NCBI GenBank assembly: GCA_021324435.1
Contig: JAJPIZ010000033.1
Coordinates: 1-64,000 of the forward strand
Length of the DNA stretch: 64,000 nt
From: Anaerolineae bacterium
GTDB lineage: Bacteria > Chloroflexota > Anaerolineae > Anaerolineales > Villigracilaceae
Reading direction: 5' to 3'
Below the pieces are notes generated by a model. It searched no databases. It was not told where the DNA came from and saw nothing but the letters and a program-made list of their open reading frames with translations. The translations under genes were made by a program, and so were the position numbers. Numbering within the stretch: position 1 is the stretch's first letter; each line of letters opens with the position of its first letter. Shown piece by piece: positions 10,008 to 19,197 of the stretch.

Positions 10008-11285
10008 TTATGCTTCCTCGGTTAAATTCTCGAGGAACATCTGATTGTTCTTGGCGCGGTCAAGGCGTGTAAGGATGGCTTCGGTAGCCACGGTCTGATC
10101 CATGCCTGCACCGCCGGGAGGCGGCGAAACCATCTGCGCGTACATGCGGCGCATGAGCCAAACGCGTTGCAGAATATCCGGTCCGAGGAGCAGGTCTTCG
10201 CGGCGGGTGGATGAACGCTCGATGTCCACAGCGGGGAAGATACGGCGCTCCTGCAATTTGCGAGAGAGCAGTAACTCCATGTTACCGGTGCCCTTGAACT
10301 CTTCGTAGACTACATCGTCCAGACGTGAACCGGTATCCACGAGACATGTCGCGATGATCGTCAACGATCCACCTTCCTCGATGTTTCGCGCCGCCCCGAA
10401 GAATTTCTTGGGCGGATACAGCGCGGATGGGTCCATACCGCCGGAGAGCGTGCGTCCCGACGGGTTGACAACCAGGTTGTAGGCGCGCGCCAGGCGCGTG
10501 ATCGAATCCATCAAGATGACCACGTGACGGCCAATCTCCACCATGCGCTTGGCTCGGTCGAGGGCGATTTCCGCAGTGCGGACGTGGGATGTGACCGGCT
10601 CGTCGAAGGTCGAAGCAACAACTTCCGCGTCCACGGAGCGATCCATGTCGGTCACCTCTTCCGGGCGCTCGCCGATCAACACGACCATTAGATGCACATC
10701 AGGATATTTGGTGGAGATCGAGTTGGCGATGTGCTTCAGAATAGTGGTCTTGCCGGCTTTGGGCGGCGAGACGATCAGTCCGCGCTGGCCGCGTCCGATG
10801 GGGGCAACGAGATTGATCAAACGCGAAGAGAGTGTATCGTGGTCAATCTCAAGGTCGAAACGTTTATCGGGAAAAATCGGGGTGAGATTCTCAAAGACCG
10901 GGCGGCGGGCGGCCTCCTCGGGGTCCAGGCCATTGACCGTTTCTACTTTGAGCAATCCAAAATGTCGTTCAGATTCACGGGGAGGTCGAACATGTCCGAT
11001 GACCAAATCCCCCGAACGAAGATCGTAGCGACGAAGCTGTGCCTGCGAAACATAAACATCCTGGTCGCTGATGCGGTAGTTGGCGGCCCGCAGGAAGCCG
11101 ATGCCTTCGCTCATAATCTCCAAAATACCGCCGCGCAGTTCAATGCCTTCCTTCTGTGCTTCCGCCTGTCGTATTTGGAGAATAAGCGCTTCCTTTTTCA
11201 GGCGGTTGAAGTTCGGGACGTTTGCCTCTTTGGCAAGTTTACGCAGTTTTGCCAGAGGTTCATTTTCGAGTTCTAGAATTTTCAT
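10008..11285 (-). CDS. rho: Transcription termination factor Rho
   Basis: A 425-residue Rho with standard layout. The N-terminal Rho_N helical domain is [20 protein letters not shown]. The RNA-binding cold-shock-like domain includes [18 protein letters not shown]. The hexameric ATPase has Walker [13 protein letters not shown] near residue 178, [13 protein letters not shown], and Walker [18 protein letters not shown]. It terminates transcription at C-rich rut sites. A strong promoter is placed about 190 bases upstream, leaving a long leader. Rho leaders often mediate autoregulation, which is only an inference here. Confidence 0.97.
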   Translation of the reverse strand: MKILELENEPLAKLRKLAKEANVPNFNRLKKEALILQIRQAEAQKEGIELRGGILEIMSEGIGFLRAANYRISDQDVYVSQAQLRRYDLRSGDLVIGHVRPPRESERHFGLLKVETVNGLDPEEAARRPVFENLTPIFPDKRFDLEIDHDTLSSRLINLVAPIGRGQRGLIVSPPKAGKTTILKHIANSISTKYPDVHLMVVLIGERPEEVTDMDRSVDAEVVASTFDEPVTSHVRTAEIALDRAKRMVEIGRHVVILMDSITRLARAYNLVVNPSGRTLSGGMDPSALYPPKKFFGAARNIEEGGSLTIIATCLVDTGSRLDDVVYEEFKGTGNMELLLSRKLQERRIFPAVDIERSSTRREDLLLGPDILQRVWLMRRMYAQMVSPPPGGAGMDQTVATEAILTRLDRAKNNQMFLENLTEEA

Positions 11286-11477
11286 GTTGTTTCAATGCCT
11301 TTTGAGTTGATGAATTGGAATGAAAAATAAAGCCAGCGACCCCCGTTTGGGTGCGGGCCGGTTCACACTGAATTGAGGGTAGAGGGGATTTTTCGCAAGA
11401 TGAATTACAAGGCTGGAGGCGGTCAAGTCGCCGCGATGGTCAAAGCCGAATTGTCAAGTCACTGGGGAGTTGCCTGC

Positions 11478-11506
11478 ATTATAGCACGCTGGTTCGAGGC
11501 TTGCAA
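11478..11506 (-). promoter_or_regulatory. Promoter of rho
   Basis: On the minus strand: TTGCAA (11501-11506), exactly 17 bases, then TATAAT (11478-11483). The predicted start near 11471 gives a leader of about 185 bases before the rho ATG. The -35 end of this promoter nearly touches the cydDC stop (11512). Confidence 0.75.
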
Positions 11507-11511
11507 GCGGT

Positions 11512-14500
11512 TTATACCTCGGCCAGAATACGATTTTGCAAATCCAGAAGACGGCGATACAAGCCACGATCCGCGCAAAGCTCAGCGTGAGTGCCGCGTT
11601 CCACGAGGCGCCCATGATGCATCACCAGAATTTCGTCCACGTTCTCCAGCCCGATCAGGCGATGCGTGATGAGGAGAGAAGTTTTTTTGCGCATCAATTT
11701 GAACAAAGCGTCCAGCACGAGTCTTTCCGTCAGCGGGTCGAGATTGGCGGTCGGCTCATCCAAAATCAAAATGGGCGCATCCTTGATGATGGCGCGCGCG
11801 ATGGCCAGCCGCTGGCGCTCGCCGCCGCTCAAGCGCAGTCCCTGCTCGCCGATCAAAGTGTCGTAGCCTTGTGGCAGGCTCATGATGAAATCATGGATTT
11901 GCGCATCGCGTGCCGCGGCCTCGACTTCTTCCCGCGTGACGCGTCGCCGCGCCATGCGCAGATTTTCGTAGATGGACGTGTTGAAGAAGTACGTGTTTTG
12001 AGAGACGAGTCCGATTCTTTCCCGGACTTCATCCGGCGAGTACGCTTTGAGCGACTCACCGCCCAGACAAATCTCTCCCGAATCGTAATCCCAGAATCTC
12101 AACAGCAAATTGGCAAGCGTACTCTTCCCCGCGCCGCTCGGCCCGACGATGGCAATGGAGTTTCCGTGATGAAGGTTGAAGGTTATATGTTTAAGCGCGG
12201 GAGCGGATTGACCGGGGTAGGAGAAAGACAAATCCGATAATTCGATATTCGATACCTTGTCGTCGAATTCCGAGTATCGAACATCGTCCTTTACTGCTGG
12301 TTCTGCATCCACCACTTCAAACAAACGCCGCGCGGCCTCGCGTGTGCTGACCCACATTTGAGCGGCGAGGGACAGAGGGGTTACGGCTTCGAACGAGGAA
12401 AGTGTAATCAAAGCCAGCGAGGCAAGTAGTACACCGTTGATGTGACCGACTGTCACCTGCGGAATGATCATGAACAACACGAGCCATGAGGCAAAGTTAG
12501 TGAGAAAAGTGGTCAGCCCTGAAAAGATCGCGCTTACATGCGCCATGCGGCGTTGCGCGTCGCCATATTCTTTGCCTGTGTTTTTGACTTGCGTGATTCG
12601 ATCCCCTGCGCGGTCAAAAGACAAAATGTCCGCTAAACCTTGAATTCCATCCACGAGTTGGACATGCAAATCTGAACGGCGCGTGATGACGTTGATGCCG
12701 GGGCGCTGACTCATGATCTGCGCGAGCAGAGGCAGGATCAGGCCAAGGAGCACGAAAAAGCCAATTAAGAGCACGGCCAGTCGCGGGTCGTTCGAGGCGA
12801 GGAAGATGGAGGCGCCAATCGCGACGAGAATGGCGGTCAGCGGCGGTGAAACGACGCGCACATAGAAATTTTCCAATGTTTCCACGTCGCCGATGATGCG
12901 CGCCAATAAGTCGCCGGCGCGGTAATCCATCAGGCGCGCAGGAGCGAGCGGCTCTAGTTTTTCGTAAAACCACACGCGCAGACGACCCAACAGTTTGAAT
13001 GTAACGTTGTGCGAGACAAGGCGCTCAAGATAGCGGAAGACGGCGCGGGCGATGCCGAAGAAACGGACTCCCACGATGGCAACTTCGAGGATCGCGATGG
13101 AAGGATGAAGCGCGGCGGAAGAGATGAGCCAGGCCGAGGTGCCCATCAGCGCGACACTACTTCCAATGGTAAGCGCGCCGAGCAACACTGAAAGCGCGAC
13201 CCAGCCCCATGAGCCGTGCAAAAATTTCAATAAGCGGAAGACAGTGGGCAGTTGGTGGTCCCCTGTTGATTGAAGAGAGTTATAAGTGCGAGGTAAGAAG
13301 TGAGAAGTTTGCGATGAGTCTGGGGTTTCACTCTTGCTTTTTACTTCTTCCTTTTCACTTTCTACTTCATACGTCTTTACCATCTTTGCGTATATGCCGT
13401 TTCGTGCGAGCAATTCGCGATGCGTGCCGGCTTCAGCAAGGCGGCCTTCGTCCAGCACAACGATCTGATCTGCGTTGAAGACTGTGTTGAGACGATGCGC
13501 GATGATGAGGACCGTTCTCCCCTGCGTTAATTGACGCGTCGATTCTTCGAGCAATGACTCTGTTTCAGGATCGAGGCTTGAGGTCGGCTCGTCGAGAATC
13601 AAAATCGGTGCGTCTTTGAGAAACGCGCGGGCGAGGGCGAGGCGGTGGGCTTGTCCGCTCGAAAGCCGCGCGCCGCCTTCACCGATGACAGTTTCGTATT
13701 TTTCGGGGAGCGATTCAATAAACTCTTCCAAGTGCGCGGCGCGCGCGGCGGAAGCAACTTCATCATCGGTCGCGTTGGGTTTGCCGAGGCGAATGTTGGC
13801 GGCAATTGTGTCGTGGAAAAGATGGGGTCGTTGCGGGACCCAGGCTATGTTGTCGTTTGACGGTGGACAGTTGACTGTGGACGGCTGACCGTCGGCGGTG
13901 GAGGCTGAATACTGTGTGACGATTTGACCCGACGTAGGTTGAATAAAGCCAAGCAGAAGATTAACCAAAGTGGATTTACCCGCGCCGGTTTTGCCGACCA
14001 GCGCGATGTGTTGACCCACTGCGATTGTGAACGAAATATCCTTGAGCACTGGAGAGGATTCGCTGGGATAAGTGTAGGAAACATCTTTGAAGACGATGGA
14101 CGATGGACGATGAGCCATGGCCTCTCGTCTGTAGTCTATCGTCTGAATCGGTGTATCAAGGATCTGGAAAATCCGCCGCGCGGCGCTTGTCCCTGCCATG
14201 CCCGCGTGAAAGCGAAGGCCCAACATGCGGAGCGGTAAATAAAATTCCGGCGCGAGGATGAGCAGGAAAAGCGCTTCGCGAAATTGCATCTGCCCATAAA
14301 GCAAACGCAGACCAACCTCCACGGCAACGATGGCCGTGCTGATCGTGGCAAGCAATTCGAGCGCGAAGGCTGATAGGAACGTGACCTGCAAAACTTTCAA
14401 CGTTGTGTCTCGATATTGATCGCTGACTTGCGCGATATTTTTAGCCTGCGCTTTCGACTGTCCGAAAAGTTTGAGCGTGGTCAGCCCTTGCAAACTGTCG

Positions 14501-15093
14501 AGAAAATGCGCAGAGAGCCGGCTCAACGTTTCATATTGCCGCTTCGTCACCGCTTCCGCACCCTTGCCGATCATGTACATGAAAAATGGAATCAATGGCG
14601 CGGTCAATAAAAGGACGATGCCGGATAATGGGTCGAGTGGAAAAACAAGAATCAAAATGCTGAGGGGGACAAGCGTGCTTACAACTAATTGCGGCAGATA
14701 CTGACCGAAGTACGCGTCCAGCGCTTCGATTCCCTCGACCGCGGCCGTGGTCAGTTCGCCGCTGCGTTCGCCTCGACTGAAAGCAGGGCCGAGCGCCAGA
14801 ATGTGGGCGAAGAGTCGTTCGCGCAGATCGGTCTTGACACGCACTGCGACCGCGTTGGCCGCGATTTCATTGAGCCAGGTCAATAATCCGCGTGCGGCGA
14901 TGACGATGAAAAGCAATTGCATCCAATGCGAGACCTGAAGCAGAGTCTGCTTTTCGAGGAAGACGTCATTGACGGTGGCGCTGAGGAGGTAGGATTGGCC
15001 GATGGTCAGGAGGCCGGCCAAGAGTCCGGAAAGAACCGTGACGAGGAATGCGAGGCGAGAGTCGCGGGCGAGGGTCAGGAGTCTGCGGTGCAT
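11512..15093 (-). CDS. cydDC: Fused CydDC-type ABC exporter (cysteine/glutathione)
   Basis: A 1193-residue chain holding two complete ABC half-transporters. The CydD-like half has membrane helices in about residues 1-300, Walker A GKTGAGKST near 370, signature LSSGQ and Walker B ILILDEPTSSLDPETE. The CydC-like half has membrane helices about 640-920, Walker A GPSGAGKST, signature LSGGE and ILILDEPTANLDPLTE. CydDC exports thiols and is needed to assemble cytochrome bd; cydA and cydB lie directly upstream. Most bacteria encode two proteins. Several low-complexity segments (near residues 330, 395-415, 585-625 and 945-955) are encoded by dispersed repeat DNA kept in frame, including one inside NBD1. 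Confidence 0.93.
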   Translation of the reverse strand: MHRRLLTLARDSRLAFLVTVLSGLLAGLLTIGQSYLLSATVNDVFLEKQTLLQVSHWMQLLFIVIAARGLLTWLNEIAANAVAVRVKTDLRERLFAHILALGPAFSRGERSGELTTAAVEGIEALDAYFGQYLPQLVVSTLVPLSILILVFPLDPLSGIVLLLTAPLIPFFMYMIGKGAEAVTKRQYETLSRLSAHFLDSLQGLTTLKLFGQSKAQAKNIAQVSDQYRDTTLKVLQVTFLSAFALELLATISTAIVAVEVGLRLLYGQMQFREALFLLILAPEFYLPLRMLGLRFHAGMAGTSAARRIFQILDTPIQTIDYRREAMAHRPSSIVFKDVSYTYPSESSPVLKDISFTIAVGQHIALVGKTGAGKSTLVNLLLGFIQPTSGQIVTQYSASTADGQPSTVNCPPSNDNIAWVPQRPHLFHDTIAANIRLGKPNATDDEVASAARAAHLEEFIESLPEKYETVIGEGGARLSSGQAHRLALARAFLKDAPILILDEPTSSLDPETESLLEESTRQLTQGRTVLIIAHRLNTVFNADQIVVLDEGRLAEAGTHRELLARNGIYAKMVKTYEVESEKEEVKSKSETPDSSQTSHFLPRTYNSLQSTGDHQLPTVFRLLKFLHGSWGWVALSVLLGALTIGSSVALMGTSAWLISSAALHPSIAILEVAIVGVRFFGIARAVFRYLERLVSHNVTFKLLGRLRVWFYEKLEPLAPARLMDYRAGDLLARIIGDVETLENFYVRVVSPPLTAILVAIGASIFLASNDPRLAVLLIGFFVLLGLILPLLAQIMSQRPGINVITRRSDLHVQLVDGIQGLADILSFDRAGDRITQVKNTGKEYGDAQRRMAHVSAIFSGLTTFLTNFASWLVLFMIIPQVTVGHINGVLLASLALITLSSFEAVTPLSLAAQMWVSTREAARRLFEVVDAEPAVKDDVRYSEFDDKVSNIELSDLSFSYPGQSAPALKHITFNLHHGNSIAIVGPSGAGKSTLANLLLRFWDYDSGEICLGGESLKAYSPDEVRERIGLVSQNTYFFNTSIYENLRMARRRVTREEVEAAARDAQIHDFIMSLPQGYDTLIGEQGLRLSGGERQRLAIARAIIKDAPILILDEPTANLDPLTERLVLDALFKLMRKKTSLLITHRLIGLENVDEILVMHHGRLVERGTHAELCADRGLYRRLLDLQNRILAEV
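13861..13908. repeat. Dispersed micro-repeat inside cydDC, in frame
   Basis: GACGGTGGACAGTTGAC and GTGGACGGCTGACCGTC belong to a GTCCAC/GTCAAC-type repeat. They add about 16 residues (STADGQPSTVNCPPSN) between NBD1 sequence and WVPQRPHLF. A related copy in the opposite orientation is at 34553-34602, and shorter pieces lie at 14090-14150 and 52785-52810. Confidence 0.55.
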
Positions 15094-15126
15094 GGGGGTG
15101 TGTCAAGTATCAAGTGTCAGGTTAAA

Positions 15127-15166
15127 AGGTTGGAAGGTTGAGGTGTGCCCTGCAACCTTCCAACCT
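15127..15166. repeat. Hairpin-forming intergenic repeat between cydB and cydDC
   Basis: AGGTTGGAAGGTTG and CAACCTTCCAACCT form a perfect 14-base-pair stem with a 12-base loop. It lies 13 bases after cydB, just upstream of cydDC. It may stabilise or attenuate the cydAB message. A similar GGTTGGCA/TGCCAACC hairpin is at 53841-53870. Confidence 0.6.
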
Positions 15167-15179
15167 GCGAACTTTGAAC

Positions 15180-16205
15180 CTAATAAACCAGCGAGTCTTT
15201 CTTGGTCGAGATGCGTTTGGCGAACATGTAATACGTCCACGCCTGATAGGCGAGGACAATGGGGACGAAGATCAAAGCGATAATGGACATGACGGTCAAC
15301 GTATACTGCGAAGAGGAGGCGTTGTAGATCGTCAGACTCCAAGCCGGGTTGAGGGAGGAAATCATGACGCGCGGGAACATGATGGTGAAGAATGTGATCT
15401 GCGTGAAGACGATGTTGAGCGAGGTCATGACGAAGGCCCAGCCTTCCATCTTGCGGTTGATGAAGAAGCCGCTCAGCAGAAGGCAGATTACGGAGGCGAC
15501 CGGGATGATGCCCGGGTTGTAACCGAGGCGGGAGACCATGTCGGTGAAGAAGAAGGTGCCGATCATCAAAACGACTAGCAGAATGACGGCGACCCAATAG
15601 ATTTTCTTCGACCAGTCACGCACGCGCTCGCGCAGTTCGCCGTCGAGTTTGAGGGCCAGGAAGTTCGCGCCGTGCAGAAGAAGCACGCTGACCGTTGCGA
15701 GGCCGCCCATCAATCCATACGGGTTGAGGAGGGTGAAGAGATTGCCGGTGTACATCATCTTGTCATTGATCGGCACGCCCTCCGCGAGGTTTGCGAAAGC
15801 GACACCGAGCAAAAGCGCGGCGAGGAAGGAACCGATGGCGATCATCCAGTCGAAGGTGTTGCGCCACTTCGGGCTGGCATCCTTTGAGCGATATTCAAAA
15901 GCGATGCCGCGGATGATAAGCGCGACAAGCAAAAGGAACAGCGCCAGGTAGAACCCGCTGAACATGGTCGCGTACCATTGCGGAAACGCCGCGAAGGTCG
16001 CGCCGCCGGCGGTCAGCAACCAGACCTCGTTGCCGTCCCACGTTGGGCCGACGGTGTTGATGATGGCGCGGCGTTCGTTGTCCTTTTTGCCGAGGAAGGT
16101 CAGCAACATGCCGACGCCGAAGTCGAAGCCTTCGAGGAAGTAGAAGCCGATCCATAGCACGGCGATCAGAATGAACCAAAGGGTTTGAAGAAATTCGTAA
16201 GACAT
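15180..16205 (-). CDS. cydB: Cytochrome bd ubiquinol oxidase subunit II
   Basis: A 341-residue polytopic membrane protein, about eight or nine spans. It shows the family N-terminus LWFILIAVLWIGFYFLEGFDFGVGML (the GFDFG motif) and PTWDGNEVWLLTAGGATFAAFP near residue 50. It forms the bd oxidase with CydA in the cytoplasmic membrane, reducing oxygen at high affinity. It starts 15 bases after cydA with a GGAGAA ribosome site, so the two are co-translated. The fused cydDC assembly transporter follows. Confidence 0.96.
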   Translation of the reverse strand: MSYEFLQTLWFILIAVLWIGFYFLEGFDFGVGMLLTFLGKKDNERRAIINTVGPTWDGNEVWLLTAGGATFAAFPQWYATMFSGFYLALFLLLVALIIRGIAFEYRSKDASPKWRNTFDWMIAIGSFLAALLLGVAFANLAEGVPINDKMMYTGNLFTLLNPYGLMGGLATVSVLLLHGANFLALKLDGELRERVRDWSKKIYWVAVILLVVLMIGTFFFTDMVSRLGYNPGIIPVASVICLLLSGFFINRKMEGWAFVMTSLNIVFTQITFFTIMFPRVMISSLNPAWSLTIYNASSSQYTLTVMSIIALIFVPIVLAYQAWTYYMFAKRISTKKDSLVY

Positions 16206-16220
16206 GGGAATTCTCCGTGA

Positions 16221-17609
16221 TTAGTCCTGCGCCCCAACGGACGCGGGAGCGACGTCAACCGATTCGCGCAAGGCGGCATCGGGTCCGGCCAGAGCGTATT
16301 TCCTCATCAGATAGAAATCCGCGACGGCCAGCGCGCCATAAACGACCACATAGCCAATCAATGAGATGAGCAAATCCACCGTAGTGAGATTGGGTGAAAC
16401 CGCATCCTGCACTTTGAGCAGGCCCTGTACGATCCATGGCTGGCGACCCATTTCGGTCAGGATCCAACCGCCGGTGTTGCCGATGTAAGGCAGGACGATG
16501 ACCCACGGCACCCATTTCATCCATTTGGCTTTGGTGATGTCGCTGCGTAGCGCCCACAAGAAGAACGCCGAAAGAAGAATCATGATGAAACCGACGGTCA
16601 TCATGAAACGAAAGCTCCAGTAGGTGAAGACCATCAGCGGGATGTAATCGCCCGGGCCATATTTTTGTTCGTACTCCGCCTGAATGTCATTCACGCCGCG
16701 CACTTCACAATTGAAGTTGTTGCAAGCCAGGAAACTGGTGAAAGCCGGCAGGCGAAGCGACCAGACTTCCTTTTTTCCGCTCAAGTCTCCGATGGTCAGG
16801 ATCGAGAATGAAGCAGGTTGTTCCGTGTCCCATAATGCTTCGATGGAGGCCATCTTCATCGGTTGAGTCTCATAGATGTATTGACCTTGCGTGTGCCCGC
16901 CGAGGAAGACCAGTGTGCTGGAGACAAGTCCAACGATGGCCGCGATCTGGAAAGAGCGCTTGAACAGATCGGTATATTTCGTTTTGCGGACGAGATGATA
17001 AGCGCTCACGCCCAGAATGAGGAAACTCGCCGTGGCAAGCCCCGCGGCAATCGTATGCCAGAAGAAAATCCAGCCTTTGGGATTGGTGATCAGCGCGAAG
17101 AAATCCACCATTTGCGCGCGGCCCGTCACCTCGTTGAGCACGTAGCCGACCGGATGTTGCATCCAGCCGTTGGCGAGAAGAATCCACAGGGCGGAAAGAT
17201 TCGACCCGATGGCGACAAGCCAGATCGAAGCGAGATGAACTTTTTCGGGAACGCGGCCCTCACCGAAAATCCAAATCCCGAGGAACGTGGATTCCATGAA
17301 GAAGGCCAACAGGGCCTCAATCGCCAATGGAGCGCCGAAGATATCGCCCACGAAGCGCGAATACTCCGACCAGTTCATGCCGAACTGGAATTCCTGAACG
17401 ATGCCCGTTACCACACCGATGGCAAAGTTGATGAGAAACAATTTTCCCCAGAACTTCGCCATCTTGAGGAAGGTTTCATCCTTCGTTTGATAATAACGGG
17501 TTTGCATGAATGCGACGAACCACCCCATGCCCAGCGTCAGCGGGACGAAGAGAAAGTGGTAGACAGTTGTGAGTCCAAACTGCCATCTCGAAAGAGTGAT
17601 AGGGTCCAT
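16221..17609 (-). CDS. cydA: Cytochrome bd ubiquinol oxidase subunit I
   Basis: A 462-residue membrane protein. The chosen start MDPITLSRWQFGLTTVYHFLFVPLTLG has AAAGGAG five bases upstream; a longer frame to 17657 adds nothing family-like. The early His in TTVYHFLF is the usual haem ligand. Conserved runs NWSEYSRFVGDIFGAPLAIEALLAFFMES and ANGWMQHPVG are present. The Q-loop is short compared with the E. coli long type. It oxidises quinol and carries haems b558, b595 and d. First structural gene of the cydAB-DC cluster, 54 bases from the Rrf2 gene. Confidence 0.96.
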   Translation of the reverse strand: MDPITLSRWQFGLTTVYHFLFVPLTLGMGWFVAFMQTRYYQTKDETFLKMAKFWGKLFLINFAIGVVTGIVQEFQFGMNWSEYSRFVGDIFGAPLAIEALLAFFMESTFLGIWIFGEGRVPEKVHLASIWLVAIGSNLSALWILLANGWMQHPVGYVLNEVTGRAQMVDFFALITNPKGWIFFWHTIAAGLATASFLILGVSAYHLVRKTKYTDLFKRSFQIAAIVGLVSSTLVFLGGHTQGQYIYETQPMKMASIEALWDTEQPASFSILTIGDLSGKKEVWSLRLPAFTSFLACNNFNCEVRGVNDIQAEYEQKYGPGDYIPLMVFTYWSFRFMMTVGFIMILLSAFFLWALRSDITKAKWMKWVPWVIVLPYIGNTGGWILTEMGRQPWIVQGLLKVQDAVSPNLTTVDLLISLIGYVVVYGALAVADFYLMRKYALAGPDAALRESVDVAPASVGAQD

Positions 17610-17663
17610 ACATTCTCCTTTACAAAAATTTTCAGGTTGTGCGCCCTCCGGGCACAACCATAC

Positions 17664-18113
17664 TCACGGAATCAGATTTGACATGATCATCGGAACACTC
17701 AATGACTCGAGCGCTAAATCTTCGAATGAAATTTTTTCCATCTCGCGCAACATCGCCACCTGCACGCGTCCCCATTTGGGGCTGACCGGGCAATTGACGC
17801 GAAATGGGCAATCATCCTCGCCTTTGGCTTCGAGACATTGGGATAGCAGGATGGGTCCCTCAAAGGCCTCGACGACATCTTTGAGCGTGATCTTCGCCGA
17901 GGGGCGGGGAAGCATCAAACCGCCCTCGCGGCCGGGGAAGGTGTTCAACAGACCGGATTTCGCCAACCGGGCCACGATACGCGGCATCAGCGCGGGCGGA
18001 ATCAACATTTCCCTGCGAATTTCGTCCGTGGAAAGCCGCGCTTCGTCGCCGCGCTTTGCGAGAGCCAAAATCACACGGACAGCGTAATCGGTCTGGCGGT
18101 TAATCCTAAGCAT
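17664..18113 (-). CDS. Rrf2-family transcription regulator, probable Fe-S sensor
   Basis: A 149-residue regulator starting MLRINRQTDYAVRVILALAKRG, the standard Rrf2 winged-helix opening. The recognition region is RIVARLAKSGLLNTFPGREGG. Three cysteines at C93, C102 and C108 (C-x8-C-x5-C) match the Fe-S ligand cluster of NsrR/IscR-like members, with wider first spacing than the usual C-x5-C. It likely senses nitric oxide, oxygen or Fe-S status and controls the downstream cydAB-DC genes, which lie on the same strand. An inverted repeat just upstream may be its own operator. Confidence 0.88.
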   Translation of the reverse strand: MLRINRQTDYAVRVILALAKRGDEARLSTDEIRREMLIPPALMPRIVARLAKSGLLNTFPGREGGLMLPRPSAKITLKDVVEAFEGPILLSQCLEAKGEDDCPFRVNCPVSPKWGRVQVAMLREMEKISFEDLALESLSVPMIMSNLIP

Positions 18114-18121
18114 AAATGACC

Positions 18122-18138
18122 TTTACTAAATCGGTAAA
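18122..18138. promoter_or_regulatory. Inverted repeat upstream of the Rrf2 gene, possible autoregulatory operator
   Basis: TTTAC-N7-GTAAA, perfect 5-base arms, centred 17 bases upstream of the Rrf2 start. Rrf2 regulators usually bind dyads over their own promoters. The match is short, so chance is possible. Confidence 0.4.
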
Positions 18139-18242
18139 CGATGACTCCAATTGTAAAGGTTTTTTCATTTCGTTATAAAGTGCGAGATGTAACAAGGATA
18201 GAATTACAAGTGTCATATTGACCGCGCAATGAATAAAATAAA

Positions 18243-18272
18243 AAGGACGCTTATTGTCGGATAAGCGTCCTT
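18243..18272 (-). terminator. Terminator of the metzincin-like lipoprotein gene
   Basis: AAGGACGCTTA / TAAGCGTCCTT hairpin with an 8-base loop, followed on the minus strand by TTTTATTTTATT. It lies 23 bases past the stop at 18296. Confidence 0.8.
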
Positions 18273-18295
18273 CTCTTTGGGACAGTTCTTCCAAA

Positions 18296-19162
18296 TCACG
18301 GAATTAAAGTTGGGATGGGCGGCGCAGGATCGAGACAGAATCTCACTTCGCGCGTCTGTTGCGAGTCGTTCAGCGCGGCTTGGCGATAAGCGTTGGGATC
18401 GTTCCCGGGCGCTTTCAGAAATTGGCGGTCGCCGTATTGCCCGATCCACAAGGCCAGATAGTATTGAACAGACCATGATCCCATTTCATCCACACGATTA
18501 TCATCGCCGCTTCGACTGGTGCAGGTATGACCGTAACCCTCATTGTGCCGCGCCTCATGGACATACAAGAACATGGTGTTCATCAAGCCGCCGCCCATGT
18601 CCGGTTCCAGCCAATGATCGGTCAGAAAAATATACGCATTTGAACTCAACGCGATGACAATGGTATTCGCCGGGTCACAACAGAAACTGTATCCGCTTCC
18701 GCCGCCATCAATAAAGCGGATGCCGTCAATCGCCCCGACCAGCCAATCGTAGAGTTGTTTATCGGTCCACGGCAAAGGCTGACTGAAGTTCAGGAGTTTG
18801 GTCACATAAATGGTTTGATACGCGCGTTTTTGCAAAGTGGTCAAATCTGCAGAACCATCCGCGGCGTGGCAGACCAGAGTCGGCGCGGTCGGATCGTATT
18901 CAAACGAGACCTTGAAATCGGAATTGACGCGCGCCACTTCGTCGGCGGTTGGACAGCGCGCGAAGAAATCGTCAACGGTTTCGACGTGAGGCGTGGGTGT
19001 GAGCGTGTCCATGGGCGGGCTGATCTGCGGCGCGATGGTCGCTGTGTTCGTTGTGAGATCAACAGATGGCCGACCGGTTTCGGGCGGTCGCTGACCGAGG
19101 GTGCAGGCCAGCGAAACGGCGAATAGTGTGGTTGCATACAAAATGATTCGGATGGCGCGCAT
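18296..19162 (-). CDS. Lipoprotein with metzincin-type HExxHxxGxxH motif
   Basis: A 288-residue lipoprotein. The signal ends in the lipobox SLAC (C20), then comes a Thr/Pro-rich linker to about residue 60. The folded domain carries H202-E203-A-R-H206-N-E-G209-Y-G-H212, the three-histidine zinc motif of metzincins, followed by VDEMGSWS, a possible Met-turn. Family not otherwise recognised. It is probably an extracytoplasmic metallopeptidase; if the motif is coincidental it is simply a secreted protein. The start has AGAGAGG upstream. Next to two further surface proteins on the same strand. Confidence 0.72.
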   Translation of the reverse strand: MRAIRIILYATTLFAVSLACTLGQRPPETGRPSVDLTTNTATIAPQISPPMDTLTPTPHVETVDDFFARCPTADEVARVNSDFKVSFEYDPTAPTLVCHAADGSADLTTLQKRAYQTIYVTKLLNFSQPLPWTDKQLYDWLVGAIDGIRFIDGGGSGYSFCCDPANTIVIALSSNAYIFLTDHWLEPDMGGGLMNTMFLYVHEARHNEGYGHTCTSRSGDDNRVDEMGSWSVQYYLALWIGQYGDRQFLKAPGNDPNAYRQAALNDSQQTREVRFCLDPAPPIPTLIP

Positions 19163-19197
19163 GGATCGCCTCTCTTTTGCTAAAGCGGGATTGGCTT

